A stretch of DNA of 64,000 nt, taken from positions 1 to 64,000 of the forward strand of contig NZ_SMKX01000011.1 in NCBI RefSeq assembly GCF_004349055.1, written 5' to 3'. The position numbers and the translations under genes are program-made. The stretch's first letter is position 1; each line of letters opens with the position of its first letter. The DNA comes from Kribbella antibiotica. Lineage in GTDB: Bacteria > Actinomycetota > Actinomycetes > Propionibacteriales > Kribbellaceae. Shown piece by piece: positions 18,159-26,969 of the stretch. The notes under the pieces were generated by a model. That model was not told where the DNA came from, did not search any database, and saw only the letters and a program-made list of their open reading frames with translations.

Positions 18159-18778
18159 CGGTCCTGCTCAGCGACGAGCGCATCACCCGGATCGAGGCGA
18201 TCGACAACGGCGAACCGCTCGTCGAGCTCGCCACGCGCGGCATCCAGACTCCCGGTCTGGCCTACTCCCGTGAGGGTGTGGCGGACCGGCTGGTCATCGC
18301 GAACACGTTCCTGCCGTCCGGGATTCAGCTGCATGTGGTCGAGGGGCTGCGGCCGCTCGAGCTGCAGCGCGAGTATTTCGACGGCTACTCCGCCGAGCTG
18401 CGCAAGCTGAACCCGGACCTGCCCGATGCAGAGATCCACGTGCTGGCGAGCCGTTTCGTCTCCCCGATCGAGGTCGCGCCGCATGTCGCGGGCGCCGCCG
18501 TCGACCTCACCCTGGTCGGCGCAAGTGGTCCACTCGATCTCGGTACGCCGATCGATGCGACGCCCGAGCAGAGTGACGGAGCGTGTTTCTTCGCCGCCAC
18601 CAACATCAGCCGCGAAGCCCGCACCAACCGCGACCTGCTCGCTGATGTCCTCACCGCCGCCGGCCTGGTCAACTACCCGACCGAGTGGTGGCACTGGTCC
18701 TACGGTGACCGCTACTGGGCCTACACCTCAGACCAGCCGCACGCGATCTACGGCCCGCAGGCCTGGCCCACCACGTAA
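18155..18778 (+). CDS. VanX-like D-Ala-D-Ala dipeptidase
   Basis: A zinc dipeptidase of about 207 residues in the VanX/DdpX family. The key residues are in order and at spacing close to VanX: Arg66 (EGLRP), His110 and Asp117 (PHVAGAAVD), catalytic Glu177 and zinc-binding His180 (EWWHW). The typical LDLGTPIDATPEQSD segment is also present. Such enzymes cut D-Ala-D-Ala dipeptide. The GTG start overlaps the ligase stop by 4 bases. Making and cutting D-Ala-D-Ala from one operon would be futile unless the two are used at different times or the ligase product differs. Confidence 0.88.
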   Translation: MTVLLSDERITRIEAIDNGEPLVELATRGIQTPGLAYSREGVADRLVIANTFLPSGIQLHVVEGLRPLELQREYFDGYSAELRKLNPDLPDAEIHVLASRFVSPIEVAPHVAGAAVDLTLVGASGPLDLGTPIDATPEQSDGACFFAATNISREARTNRDLLADVLTAAGLVNYPTEWWHWSYGDRYWAYTSDQPHAIYGPQAWPTT

Positions 18779-18872
18779 CTCTGCGTGGGCCATTCCATCT
18801 GGATTGCATTGTTTGCTCGGCGGTGAGTCGGCTGGTGCCATGGCTCCATCGATCTTCATCGTTGGAGGAACT

Positions 18873-19019
18873 ATGACCCCGCCCCGGTTTTCCCGTCGCC
18901 GTGTTCTCCTCAGCATTCCGGCCGTTGCGATCGCCGCGCGCTTCGCGCTCCCGGCCGCGCCCGCGCAGGCGCTGAAGAAGGCACCTGAGTGCGTCGCTGA
19001 CCTGATTGCGGCCGGCTGA
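18873..19019 (+). CDS. 48-residue Tat signal peptide-like ORF
   Basis: This short frame has an excellent ribosome site (GGAGGA before ATG 18873). It encodes a twin-arginine signal (FSRRRVLLS, a hydrophobic core, then PAAPAQA for cleavage) plus about 15 residues, and stops at TGATG, where the amidase frame begins. The amidase itself has no signal. This may be a real frameshifted N-terminus of the amidase, a sequencing error, or a separate coupled peptide. The small frame is better supported by its ribosome site than by its length. Confidence 0.55.
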   Translation: MTPPRFSRRRVLLSIPAVAIAARFALPAAPAQALKKAPECVADLIAAG

Positions 19020-20545
19020 TGGCGAGCATCCCCTGGCTGGCCGACGTACTGCGGGCGGCCGGCGTTCAGGTCGTCGAGGAAGGCAACTGGAAGGCCCGGG
19101 GTGTGTCCGGGTCGTTCAACCCGATCGGCGTGCTCTGGCACCACACCGCGGCCCGCTCGAGCGCGACCAACCCTCATCCCGCGCTGGGCATCTGCATCAA
19201 CGGCCGCTCTGACCTGCAAGGTCCGCTGTGCCACGCGCTGGTCGACTACAACGGCGTGTTCCACATCATCTCCGCCAACCGCGCGAACCACGCGGGCGCG
19301 GCCCGGGCCAGCGGTCCGATTCCGGCCGGTGACGGCAACACGATGCTCGTCGGCTGGGAGATCGACTACGACGGCGTCAATCAGCACATGACAGCGGCCC
19401 AGTACGACGCCTCCGTGAAGGCGACTGTCGCCGTACTGAAGCAGCTTGGTCGCGACGCCAGCTACGTCCGCGGTCACCGGGAGACCAGTACGACGGGCAA
19501 GATCGACCCGTCGTTCATCGACCTGGACGCATTGCGCGCAGAGATCGCTGCGCTGCTCGCTGGTGGCGGCGGCGCGGGTGGTCAGGCGTACCGGTATCAG
19601 GACCAGCAGCGTGTTGCCGCGGTCGGCACTGGCGGGAACCTGCTCAGCCTGATGTGGTCGCCGGGGACCGACAAGGTCATCCAGGACTGGGGTTCGAGCA
19701 ATCTGGCGGGGAAGCCTTTTGGTTTCGTGCACAACGGGCAGCAGCATGTGTTTGCCCGCGGCAAGGACAACACCGTGCGGCACTGGTGGCAGGCGGGGAC
19801 TGCTGCGCCGGTGCTCGACAACTGGGGTACGACGGGTCGCGTGTTGTCGAACCCGACGGGGTTCGCGTACAAGAACCAGCAACACCTGTTCTACCGCAAC
19901 CCGGACGGGAACCTGGAGCACAAGTTCTGGGATCAGGGCACCGACCAGATCACCACGGGTGTCTGGGCGGGTGGGGTGCTCGTGGGTAACCCACATGCCT
20001 TTGTGCACAAGGATCAACAGCACATCTTCGGTCGCGGCCCGAACGGCGAACTGAAGCACTGGTCATGGGCTCCGGGCGGGAACCCGGCCTTCGACAACTG
20101 GGGAATCACCTCCGGTGTCACGTCGGATGTGACCGGTTTCAGCAACGGCGTACAGGCGCATGTCTTCTTCCGCAACGCCGACGGTCAACTCCAGCACCGC
20201 TTCGACGACGGCTCAGGCACGATCATCGGTGACGTGTGGACCGGCGGCCCGTTCGTCGGAAACCCGCATGCGTTCACCCACAAGGACCAGCAGCACGTCG
20301 TTGCCCGCAAGGAGAACGGCGACCTCGTTCACTTCTACTGGTCCCCCACCATCGATCCGCCGGAGTCCGACAACTGGGGTGCCGTCGGCGTCGTCACCGA
20401 CGACCCCATCGGCCTCTCGACCAGCGATGCCCACCACGCCTTCTACCGCATCGCCAACGGTTCCCTGGAACACCGCTTCTTCATCGACGCCACCGCCCAG
20501 CAAGCCAACGACAACTGGGGCGGCTCCCTCGCCGCCAGCTCGTAA
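19019..20545 (+). CDS. Peptidoglycan amidase with seven-repeat propeller
   Basis: A 508-residue protein. Residues 1 to about 185 form an Amidase_2/PGRP domain (N-acetylmuramoyl-L-alanine amidase): the zinc ligands are seen in LWHHTAAR and VRGHRETST...KIDPS, and the start MASIPWLADVLRAAGV is typical of this family. The rest is seven repeats of about 46 residues, each with a QQH-x-F core and most ending in DNWG. They resemble tectonin or PLL-type lectin blades and would close a seven-bladed propeller that may bind cell-wall sugars. It overlaps the preceding Tat-signal frame by TGATG. Confidence 0.88.
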   Translation: MASIPWLADVLRAAGVQVVEEGNWKARGVSGSFNPIGVLWHHTAARSSATNPHPALGICINGRSDLQGPLCHALVDYNGVFHIISANRANHAGAARASGPIPAGDGNTMLVGWEIDYDGVNQHMTAAQYDASVKATVAVLKQLGRDASYVRGHRETSTTGKIDPSFIDLDALRAEIAALLAGGGGAGGQAYRYQDQQRVAAVGTGGNLLSLMWSPGTDKVIQDWGSSNLAGKPFGFVHNGQQHVFARGKDNTVRHWWQAGTAAPVLDNWGTTGRVLSNPTGFAYKNQQHLFYRNPDGNLEHKFWDQGTDQITTGVWAGGVLVGNPHAFVHKDQQHIFGRGPNGELKHWSWAPGGNPAFDNWGITSGVTSDVTGFSNGVQAHVFFRNADGQLQHRFDDGSGTIIGDVWTGGPFVGNPHAFTHKDQQHVVARKENGDLVHFYWSPTIDPPESDNWGAVGVVTDDPIGLSTSDAHHAFYRIANGSLEHRFFIDATAQQANDNWGGSLAASS

Positions 20546-20563
20546 CCCCACCTGATGGACCCG

Positions 20564-20681
20564 CCCACCCCATTTGGTGGGCCCGCTGGACCCCCATTTG
20601 GTGGGCTGACCCATCGGAGTGTGGGTGGGCCCACTGCATGCGGTTGGCCCACCCACATCGCGATGGGCTGACCCACCAAAT
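20564..20681. repeat. Cluster of inverted repeats between convergent genes
   Basis: The 190-base gap between the amidase and moeA holds several related dyads. A short hairpin CCCACC/GGTGGG lies at about 20564-20582. An outer pair reads ATTTGGTGGGCTGACCCA (20596-20613) and TGGGCTGACCCACCAAAT (20664-20681). Inside it is a perfect 12-base stem, TGTGGGTGGGCC (20620-20631) with GGCCCACCCACA (20646-20657). It probably ends transcription from both sides, but its complexity exceeds a simple terminator. Confidence 0.6.
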
Positions 20682-20736
20682 ACCGGGCTCGGGCGGTCGC
20701 CGTTCGGCGCGATCCGGATCACCGGCGGCCGTGTGA

Positions 20737-21897
20737 TCAGCTGGCCCACGGTCGTGTGCCGGGGTCCAACGGCAACAGCCGAGCCGCGACGGCCTCGGCT
20801 GGTCCCGGCTCGACCACCGCGAGCGCGTCAGCTCCTGCGGCGCCCCGCAACATCGCGGACCCGCCGTGCCCCACCGGTACGACGCCCTGCGCCGTCACGC
20901 GGACGGGCACCAGCCGAGTGCTGTGCGGGTGACACGCGACCCCACCGGGGATAGCGCCCACTGGCAAGTCGGGCAGCGTCAGGCCCCTGAGCCCGGCAAT
21001 CGCCGCCACGCCCAACGTCAGAAACGCGGTCAACGCCGCTAATGGGTTTCCCGGCAGTCCGATCACCAACCGCCCGTCGGCCAGCCGCGCCAACGCCTGC
21101 GGATGCCCCGGCCGACAAGCCACTCCGTCCACCACGAGTTCCGCCCCCATCTCCCGCAACACCGCCCTCAGGTGATCCGCAGGACCCGATGCAGATGAGC
21201 CGGACACCAGAACCACATCAGCATCGGACGACTTGATGGCTGCTAGGAGGGCTGCGTGAGTGTCTGGGAGGTGGTGGATTGGACCAACACCCGCGCCGGC
21301 TCGGGTGATGAGGTTGGGGAGCATAGGGCCGAGGGCATCGCGGACACGGCCTGGAGCGGAGGGGCCCTGGTGGACCAGCTCGTCGCCGGTGATGAGGACG
21401 GCTACTACTGGTTGCGGGATGACGATAAGGCGGTTGAGGCCGAGGGAGGCTGCTAGGCCGAGGACTGGGCCGTCCACGACGACTCCGGCGGGCAGGACGA
21501 CCTCACCTGCTTGGCACTCTTCGCCGGCTCGTCTGATGTGCCGCCCAACCTCACTCGGGCCGCAGACCCACTCACCGTCCAGCGCGACATCCTCGTCGCG
21601 CAGCACACTCGTCGTACCGGCTGGCACTGCGGCTCCGGTCGTGATGCTGCAGGCCTGCCCGGCCGACAGGTCAAGCGGCGCGGCACACTCAACACCCACA
21701 TGCCCGACGACCCGCCACGGCCCGCCGCCGCACACGGCGTACCCGTCCATCGCTGACCGATCCACCGGCGGCACCGCGCCCGGCGACACCAACGGCCCAG
21801 CCAACACACACCCCACCGCATCCTCCAGCGCACGAGAGACGGCGGCCCGCGGTCGACCGACCACATGTGCCAGCAATCGCGCCGAGTCCCATGACAT
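20737..21897 (-). CDS. moeA: Molybdopterin molybdenumtransferase MoeA
   Basis: A 386-residue MoeA-family enzyme that inserts molybdate into adenylated molybdopterin. Visible signatures are PPVDRSAMDGYAV, SITTGAAVPAGTTSVLRDEDV, LITGDELV and GLPGNPLAAL. An upstream in-frame extension is Arg/Pro-rich and reads like noise; ATG 21897 has GGGAG at a normal distance. It is the last gene of the formate dehydrogenase operon, 32 bases after fdsD. The enzyme's large subunit needs molybdenum cofactor, so the linkage makes sense. Confidence 0.9.
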   Translation of the reverse strand: MSWDSARLLAHVVGRPRAAVSRALEDAVGCVLAGPLVSPGAVPPVDRSAMDGYAVCGGGPWRVVGHVGVECAAPLDLSAGQACSITTGAAVPAGTTSVLRDEDVALDGEWVCGPSEVGRHIRRAGEECQAGEVVLPAGVVVDGPVLGLAASLGLNRLIVIPQPVVAVLITGDELVHQGPSAPGRVRDALGPMLPNLITRAGAGVGPIHHLPDTHAALLAAIKSSDADVVLVSGSSASGPADHLRAVLREMGAELVVDGVACRPGHPQALARLADGRLVIGLPGNPLAALTAFLTLGVAAIAGLRGLTLPDLPVGAIPGGVACHPHSTRLVPVRVTAQGVVPVGHGGSAMLRGAAGADALAVVEPGPAEAVAARLLPLDPGTRPWAS

Positions 21898-21929
21898 TTG
21901 CTCCCGGTGCGGAGCGTCGTTCGGTTGGG

Positions 21930-22142
21930 TCACTGGAGTTGTTGGGCGGCTAGTGCTGCGGCGGGAGCTAGGTCGTCGGCGCCGGTTGCCGCGTGGGCGA
22001 TGAGGGCCTGCTTCATCCGGGGGTCCCAGGTCACGCGGAGGTGGTTGGCGATGGCGGTGGCTGCGTCGGCGGTGGGACGGTGGGCGAATTGCGCCGCGAT
22101 CTCGTTGGCCAGGCGCACGTACGGCGGGAGGGTGCCGCTCAT
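21930..22142 (-). CDS. fdsD: Formate dehydrogenase delta subunit (FdsD)
   Basis: A 70-residue protein matching the small FdsD subunit of soluble NAD-dependent formate dehydrogenases (YVRLANEIAAQF at the N-terminus, then a helix with HLRVTWDPRMK). FdsD helps assemble or stabilise the complex. It overlaps the stop of fdsA by 4 bases (ATGA), as expected for coupled subunits. Confidence 0.85.
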   Translation of the reverse strand: MSGTLPPYVRLANEIAAQFAHRPTADAATAIANHLRVTWDPRMKQALIAHAATGADDLAPAAALAAQQLQ

Positions 22143-24955
22143 CGGGCATCACCGACAACCGCCGGCTCGCGGGCCTCAGCCACCGACGTCGGCACCAGAT
22201 CCACCTGTACGGCGGTCACTTTGTATTCGGGACAATTGGTCGCCCAGTCGGAGTTGTCGGTGGTGATCACGTTGGCGCCCGTGATCGGGTGGTGGAAGGT
22301 CGTGTAGCAAACACCCACCGGCATGCGGTCCGAAAGCCTTGCCCGCAGGGTGGTTCGGCCCACTCGACTCGACAACGCAACGGTGTCGTCGTTCTCGATG
22401 CCACGAACTTCCGCATCGTGCGGGTGCAGTTCGAGAATGTCTTCCGAGTGCCAAGCAACGTTCGCCGTACGACGGGTCTGCGCGCCGACGTTGTATTGCG
22501 ACAGGATCCGCCCGGTCGTCAGAATCAGCGGGTATTTCCGCGTCGACCGCTCGGACGTCGGAACGTAGACGGTCTCCATGAACCGCCCCTTGCCACGAGT
22601 AAACGTCTCCGAGTGCATGATCGGCGTACCGTCCGGGTGCTCGAGATTGCACGGCCATTGGATCGAACCGACCCGGTCCAACCGCTCGAAGGAGACTCCC
22701 ATAAAGGTCGGTGTGGTCAAAGCGATTTCGGCCATGATCTCGGCTGCTGAGTTGTAGTGCATCGGATACCCCATCGCCTGCGCGATCTCGCAGACGATCT
22801 CCCACTCCTGCTTCCCGGTCTGCGGCGCCATCACCGGACGCACCCGGTTGATCCGCCGCTCCGCGTTGGTGAAGGTCCCGTCCTTCTCCAGGAACGAGGT
22901 CCCCGGCAGCAACACGTGCGCGAACTTGGCTGTCTCGTTCACAAACAGGTCCTGCACCACCAGCAGATCCAACGCGCCCAACGCCGCGAACACGTGCTGG
23001 GTATTCGGATCCGACTGCGCAATGTCCTCGCCCTGCACGAACAACGCCTTGAACGACCCGTCGATCGCGGCGTCGAACATATTCGGGATCCGGAGCCCTG
23101 GCTCGTTCAGCAGCGGCGTACCCCAGAGCTTCTCGTACACCTCGCGCACACCGTCGTCCGACACATGCCGATACCCCGGCAACTCATGCGGGAACGACCC
23201 CATGTCGCAGGAACCCTGCACATTGTTCTGCCCCCGCAAGGGATTCACGCCGACCCCTCGCCGACCGATGTTTCCGGTCGCCATCGCGAGGTTGGCCATC
23301 CCCATCACCATCGTCGAGCCCTGGCTGTGCTCCGTAACCCCAAGCCCGTAATAGATCGCGCCATTCCCGCCGGTCGCATACAGGCGTGCGGCGGCCCGTA
23401 CTTCGGAGGCCGGTACGCCGGTAGTCCCGGCCACCGCCTCCGGGCTGTGCACGGGATCCGCGATGAAGGTCTCCCACGCCTCGAATTCCTCGCATCGAGA
23501 AGCCACGAACGTCCGGTCGACCAATCCCTCGGTCACCACGACATGCGCCATCGCGTTGATCATCGCGACATTGGTGCCGGGAGCAAGCGAAAGGTGATGC
23601 GCAGCCTCGATATGCGGCGACCGCACCAGGTCCGTCTTCCGCGGATCGATCACGATCAACCGCGCACCCTGGCGAATTCGCTTCTTCATCCGCGATCCGA
23701 ACACCGGGTGCGCATCGGTCGGATTCGCCCCGATCACCAGGATCACATCGGCTTCGTCAACCGACTTGAAGTCCTGCGTCCCGGCAGACTCACCGAACGT
23801 CTGCTTCAGACCATAGCCAGTCGGCGAGTGGCAAACCCGAGCACACGTGTCTACGTTGTTGTTGCCGAACACCGCCCGGACCAGCTTCTGAACGGTATAA
23901 ACCTCTTCGTTGGTCGTCCGCGACGAGGTGATCGCACCGATCGACCCTGGCCCGTACTCGGCCTGAATCTCCCGCAATCGTCTGGCAGTAAAGCCGATCG
24001 CCTCTTCCCACGAGACCTTCCGCCACTCGTCCTCGATCGAATCCCGAACCATCGGCTCCAGCACCCGATCCGGGTGACTCGCGTACCCAAACGCGAACCG
24101 GCCCTTCACACACGAGTGCCCTTCGTTGGCGCCGCCGTTCTTGTACGGCACCATCCGCACCAGCTCATCACCGCGCAACTCAGCCTTGAACGAGCACCCG
24201 ACCCCGCAATACGCACAGGTGGTGATCACCGACCGCGTCGGCATCCCCAGCTCAATGACGGACTTCTCCTGCAGCGTCGCCGTCGGGCACGCCTGCACAC
24301 ACGCACCACACGACACACAGTCGGATTCGAAGAACGATCCCCCGGCCCCGGCCGCGACCTTCGAATCGAATCCGCGACCCTCAATCGTCAACGCCAGCGT
24401 GCCCTGCACCTCATCGCAGGCCCGCACACATCGCGAGCACGCAATACATTTCGACGCCTCGAAATCGAAGTACGGGTTGGAAGAATCGGTCGGCAGCGCC
24501 ATGTGGTTCGCGCCCGCGTCGACCCCAGAGCCGTAGCGGACTTCGCGCAACCCCGTGACGCCGGCCATGTCCTGCAATTCGCAGTCGCCATTGGCCGAAC
24601 ACGTCAAACAATCGAGCGGGTGATCAGAGATGTAGAGCTCCATCACGCCACGACGCAACTTGCCGAGCTTCTCGTTCTGCGTCCGCACCACCATCCCTGG
24701 CGCGACCGGCGTCGTACAGGAGGCCGGCGTACCGCGCATCCCGTCGATCTCCACGACACACAACCGGCATGACCCAAACGCTTCCAAGTTGTCCGTCGCA
24801 CACAACTTCGGTACGTCGATCCCCGCTTCCTTGGCCGCCCGCATCACCGACGTACCGGGTGGCACCAGTACGGCGACCCCGTCCACCAGCAGCTCGACAG
24901 TCGCCTCGCCGGCCCGGGCCGGCGTACCGAAGTCTGGTTCCTTGAGCAAGCTCAT
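22139..24955 (-). CDS. fdsA: NAD-dependent formate dehydrogenase alpha subunit
   Basis: The catalytic subunit, 938 residues. The order of domains is an N-terminal 2Fe-2S ferredoxin-like domain (CATDNLEAFGSCRLC), 4Fe-4S clusters (CIACSRCVRACDE and CVSCGACVQACP), a 4Fe-4S-binding MopB domain start (CAYCGVGC) and the bis-MGD domain. Cys375 in RVCHSPT is the expected molybdenum ligand, so this is the cysteine, not selenocysteine, form. It oxidises formate to CO2 and sends electrons to FdsB/FdsG and NAD+. ATG 24955 overlaps the fdsB stop by 4 bases. Confidence 0.95.
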   Translation of the reverse strand: MSLLKEPDFGTPARAGEATVELLVDGVAVLVPPGTSVMRAAKEAGIDVPKLCATDNLEAFGSCRLCVVEIDGMRGTPASCTTPVAPGMVVRTQNEKLGKLRRGVMELYISDHPLDCLTCSANGDCELQDMAGVTGLREVRYGSGVDAGANHMALPTDSSNPYFDFEASKCIACSRCVRACDEVQGTLALTIEGRGFDSKVAAGAGGSFFESDCVSCGACVQACPTATLQEKSVIELGMPTRSVITTCAYCGVGCSFKAELRGDELVRMVPYKNGGANEGHSCVKGRFAFGYASHPDRVLEPMVRDSIEDEWRKVSWEEAIGFTARRLREIQAEYGPGSIGAITSSRTTNEEVYTVQKLVRAVFGNNNVDTCARVCHSPTGYGLKQTFGESAGTQDFKSVDEADVILVIGANPTDAHPVFGSRMKKRIRQGARLIVIDPRKTDLVRSPHIEAAHHLSLAPGTNVAMINAMAHVVVTEGLVDRTFVASRCEEFEAWETFIADPVHSPEAVAGTTGVPASEVRAAARLYATGGNGAIYYGLGVTEHSQGSTMVMGMANLAMATGNIGRRGVGVNPLRGQNNVQGSCDMGSFPHELPGYRHVSDDGVREVYEKLWGTPLLNEPGLRIPNMFDAAIDGSFKALFVQGEDIAQSDPNTQHVFAALGALDLLVVQDLFVNETAKFAHVLLPGTSFLEKDGTFTNAERRINRVRPVMAPQTGKQEWEIVCEIAQAMGYPMHYNSAAEIMAEIALTTPTFMGVSFERLDRVGSIQWPCNLEHPDGTPIMHSETFTRGKGRFMETVYVPTSERSTRKYPLILTTGRILSQYNVGAQTRRTANVAWHSEDILELHPHDAEVRGIENDDTVALSSRVGRTTLRARLSDRMPVGVCYTTFHHPITGANVITTDNSDWATNCPEYKVTAVQVDLVPTSVAEAREPAVVGDAR

Positions 24956-26478
24956 GAGCCGAAGTCCTTTCCGAAGTGGCGGACGGCGCTGCGCACCGGC
25001 AGCGGCGTGAGCCCACCCATCGCGCAGAGCGAGCCGTCGGTCATCAGGTCGCACAGATCGCCAAGCACGACAAGGTTTTTCTCCCGGTTGTCACCGGCAA
25101 CTATTCGGTCGATCGTCTCGACGCCGCGGACCGCGCCGACCCGGCAGGGCGTGCACTTCCCACACGATTCGGCGGCGCAGAACTCGAAGGCGAAACGAGC
25201 CATCGCGGCCATGTTCACGGTCTCGTCGAAGACCACGATCCCGCCGTGCCCGACCATCGCACCGGCCGCCGCGAACGCCTCGTAATCCATCGGCAGGTCG
25301 AACTGCTCGGTCGGTAAGTACGCCCCCAGCGGCCCACCCACCTGTACGGCGCGAATCGGGCGACCGGACGACGTACCGCCGCCGAAGTCGTTCACCAACT
25401 CTCCGAGCGTGATCCCGAAAGCCGTCTCGACGATCCCGCCGCGAGCGACGTTGCCGCCCAGCTGGAAGACCGAAGTCCCCAGCGAACGCCCAACCCCGTA
25501 CGACGCATAGGCTTCCGCACCATTGGCCAGAATCGTCGGAACCGTTGCCAACGACAACACGTTGTTCACCACAGTCGGCAGTCCGAAAAGCCCCTGCAGA
25601 GCAGGGATCGGAGGCTTGGCGCGAACCATTCCACGCTTCCCCTCGAGGCTTTCCAGCATCGAGGTCTCTTCACCGCAGATGTACGCACCAGCGCCGACCC
25701 GGACCTGCAGATCGAAGACGAACCCGGAGCCGGAGCCGAGGACATCGTCCCCCAGCCACCCCTCGGTCCGGGCGAGTTCGATCGCGGCCCTGAGCGTCGC
25801 CACCGCATCGGGGTATTCGGAGCGCAGGTAGACATACCCTTCCGACGCCCCCACGGCGTACGCCGCGATCGTCATTCCCTCGATCAGCGTGAACGGGTCG
25901 CCCTCGATCAGCATCCGGTCCGCGAAGGTCCCCGAGTCACCCTCATCCGCGTTGCAGCACACGAACTTCAGGTCCGCAGAGGCGCCGAGCACCGTCCGCC
26001 ACTTGATGCCGGTCGGGAAGCCGGCCCCACCACGACCGCGGAGACCGGACTCGACCACGGTCTCCACAACCTCTGCTGGGGTCTGCGCCAACGCCTGACG
26101 CAGACCCCGCAATCCGCCGTACGACGTGTAGTCGTCGACGGAGAGTGGATCGGTCACCCCGACCCGGGCGAACGTGAGCCGCTGCTGTTGCCGCATCCAC
26201 GGCAACGCCTCGACCGAGCCCAGGCAGGCGGCGAGATCCCGCGCGCCCGCAAGCATCCCGCCCGCGACCAGCCCGTCGATGTCCTCGGGAGCAACCGGCC
26301 CGTACCCGATCCGCCCAGCGGGCGTCTCGATCTCGACGAGCGGCTCGAGCCACAACATCCCGCGAGAACCGTTCCGCACGACCTCGACCTCAGGTGCCAA
26401 TACGGCAAGGCGTTCGGCAACCTCATCCGCTCCGACCGACCGAGCCGCTGAGTCGCGCGGCACAAACACCCGGGTCAT
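24952..26478 (-). CDS. fdsB: NAD-dependent formate dehydrogenase beta subunit
   Basis: A NuoF-like diaphorase subunit of 508 residues that holds FMN, the NAD site and a 4Fe-4S cluster. The N-terminal part (about 1-90) is thioredoxin-like. Then come GLRGRGGAGFPTGIKW and CNADEGDSGTFADR for NADH/FMN, the YICGEETSMLES segment, and ESCGKCTPCRVG for the iron-sulfur cluster. ATG 26478 overlaps the end of fdsG by 4 bases. Longer upstream starts would run into fdsG and read as low-complexity sequence. Confidence 0.94.
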   Translation of the reverse strand: MTRVFVPRDSAARSVGADEVAERLAVLAPEVEVVRNGSRGMLWLEPLVEIETPAGRIGYGPVAPEDIDGLVAGGMLAGARDLAACLGSVEALPWMRQQQRLTFARVGVTDPLSVDDYTSYGGLRGLRQALAQTPAEVVETVVESGLRGRGGAGFPTGIKWRTVLGASADLKFVCCNADEGDSGTFADRMLIEGDPFTLIEGMTIAAYAVGASEGYVYLRSEYPDAVATLRAAIELARTEGWLGDDVLGSGSGFVFDLQVRVGAGAYICGEETSMLESLEGKRGMVRAKPPIPALQGLFGLPTVVNNVLSLATVPTILANGAEAYASYGVGRSLGTSVFQLGGNVARGGIVETAFGITLGELVNDFGGGTSSGRPIRAVQVGGPLGAYLPTEQFDLPMDYEAFAAAGAMVGHGGIVVFDETVNMAAMARFAFEFCAAESCGKCTPCRVGAVRGVETIDRIVAGDNREKNLVVLGDLCDLMTDGSLCAMGGLTPLPVRSAVRHFGKDFGS

Positions 26479-26969
26479 CGCGCGTCTCCCAGCAGCGCAT
26501 CGAGCCGAGCGGCCGTCACTCGGCCATGCAGTCGCTCTCCGACCTGCACCGCTGGCCCGAGGGCACAGTTGCCGAAGCAATACACCTCGTCCAGCGTGAT
26601 CCGACCGTCGTACGTCGTCTCGCCGAACCCACAGCCGACACGCCGCTTCGCATGCTCAGCCAGCTCGACCGCGCCAACTGACCGGCACGCCTCCGCCTGA
26701 CAGATCGCGACCACCGTCCGCCCAGCCGGCGTACGGCGGAAGTCCTTGTAGAACGTAACCACGCCGTGCACCTCGGCCACCGACAGATTCAGTACGTCGG
26801 CAATCACCGGTACGTCGGGCTGGTCGACGTACCCGAGCTCCTCCTGGACCGCATGAAGTATTGGGATCAACGACCCCCGGAGCCCCCGCAGCTCAGTAGC
26901 AATCTCCCGCACGCGCACTGCACGCCCAGGAGCCGGAACAGAGGAAGCAGCCACGACCTCACTCGTCAT
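26475..26969 (-). CDS. fdsG: NAD-dependent formate dehydrogenase gamma subunit
   Basis: A NuoE-like subunit of 164 residues with a thioredoxin-fold 2Fe-2S cluster. The Cys ligands are seen as CQAEACRSVG and, about 37 residues on, CFGNCALGP. It is the first gene of the operon. ATG 26969 has no good Shine-Dalgarno sequence at normal distance, and the palindrome TGTATACA overlaps the start, so the transcript may have little or no leader. Residues after the start (SEVVAASSVPAPG) are a short disordered tail. Confidence 0.9.
   Translation of the reverse strand: MTSEVVAASSVPAPGRAVRVREIATELRGLRGSLIPILHAVQEELGYVDQPDVPVIADVLNLSVAEVHGVVTFYKDFRRTPAGRTVVAICQAEACRSVGAVELAEHAKRRVGCGFGETTYDGRITLDEVYCFGNCALGPAVQVGERLHGRVTAARLDALLGDAR

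Noticed and set aside
20546-20736. CRISPR array or insertion-sequence end in the repeat cluster
   Set aside because: The repeats are inverted and unevenly spaced, with no spacers of constant length, no transposase and no target-site duplication seen.
20737-22158. Long N-terminal extension of moeA (start at 22158)
   Set aside because: The extra 87 residues are Arg/Pro-rich, would overlap all of fdsD, and a well-placed ATG with GGGAG exists at 21897.
22757-24772. A 671-codon plus-strand frame opposite fdsA
   Set aside because: Shadow of fdsA, with Arg/His/Pro-rich composition and no family. Large shadows at 8129-9268, 10709-12553 and 61754-63409 were rejected for the same reason.
22139-24955. 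Selenocysteine-type formate dehydrogenase
   Set aside because: The frame runs through the active site with Cys (RVCHSPT) and no in-frame TGA is present.
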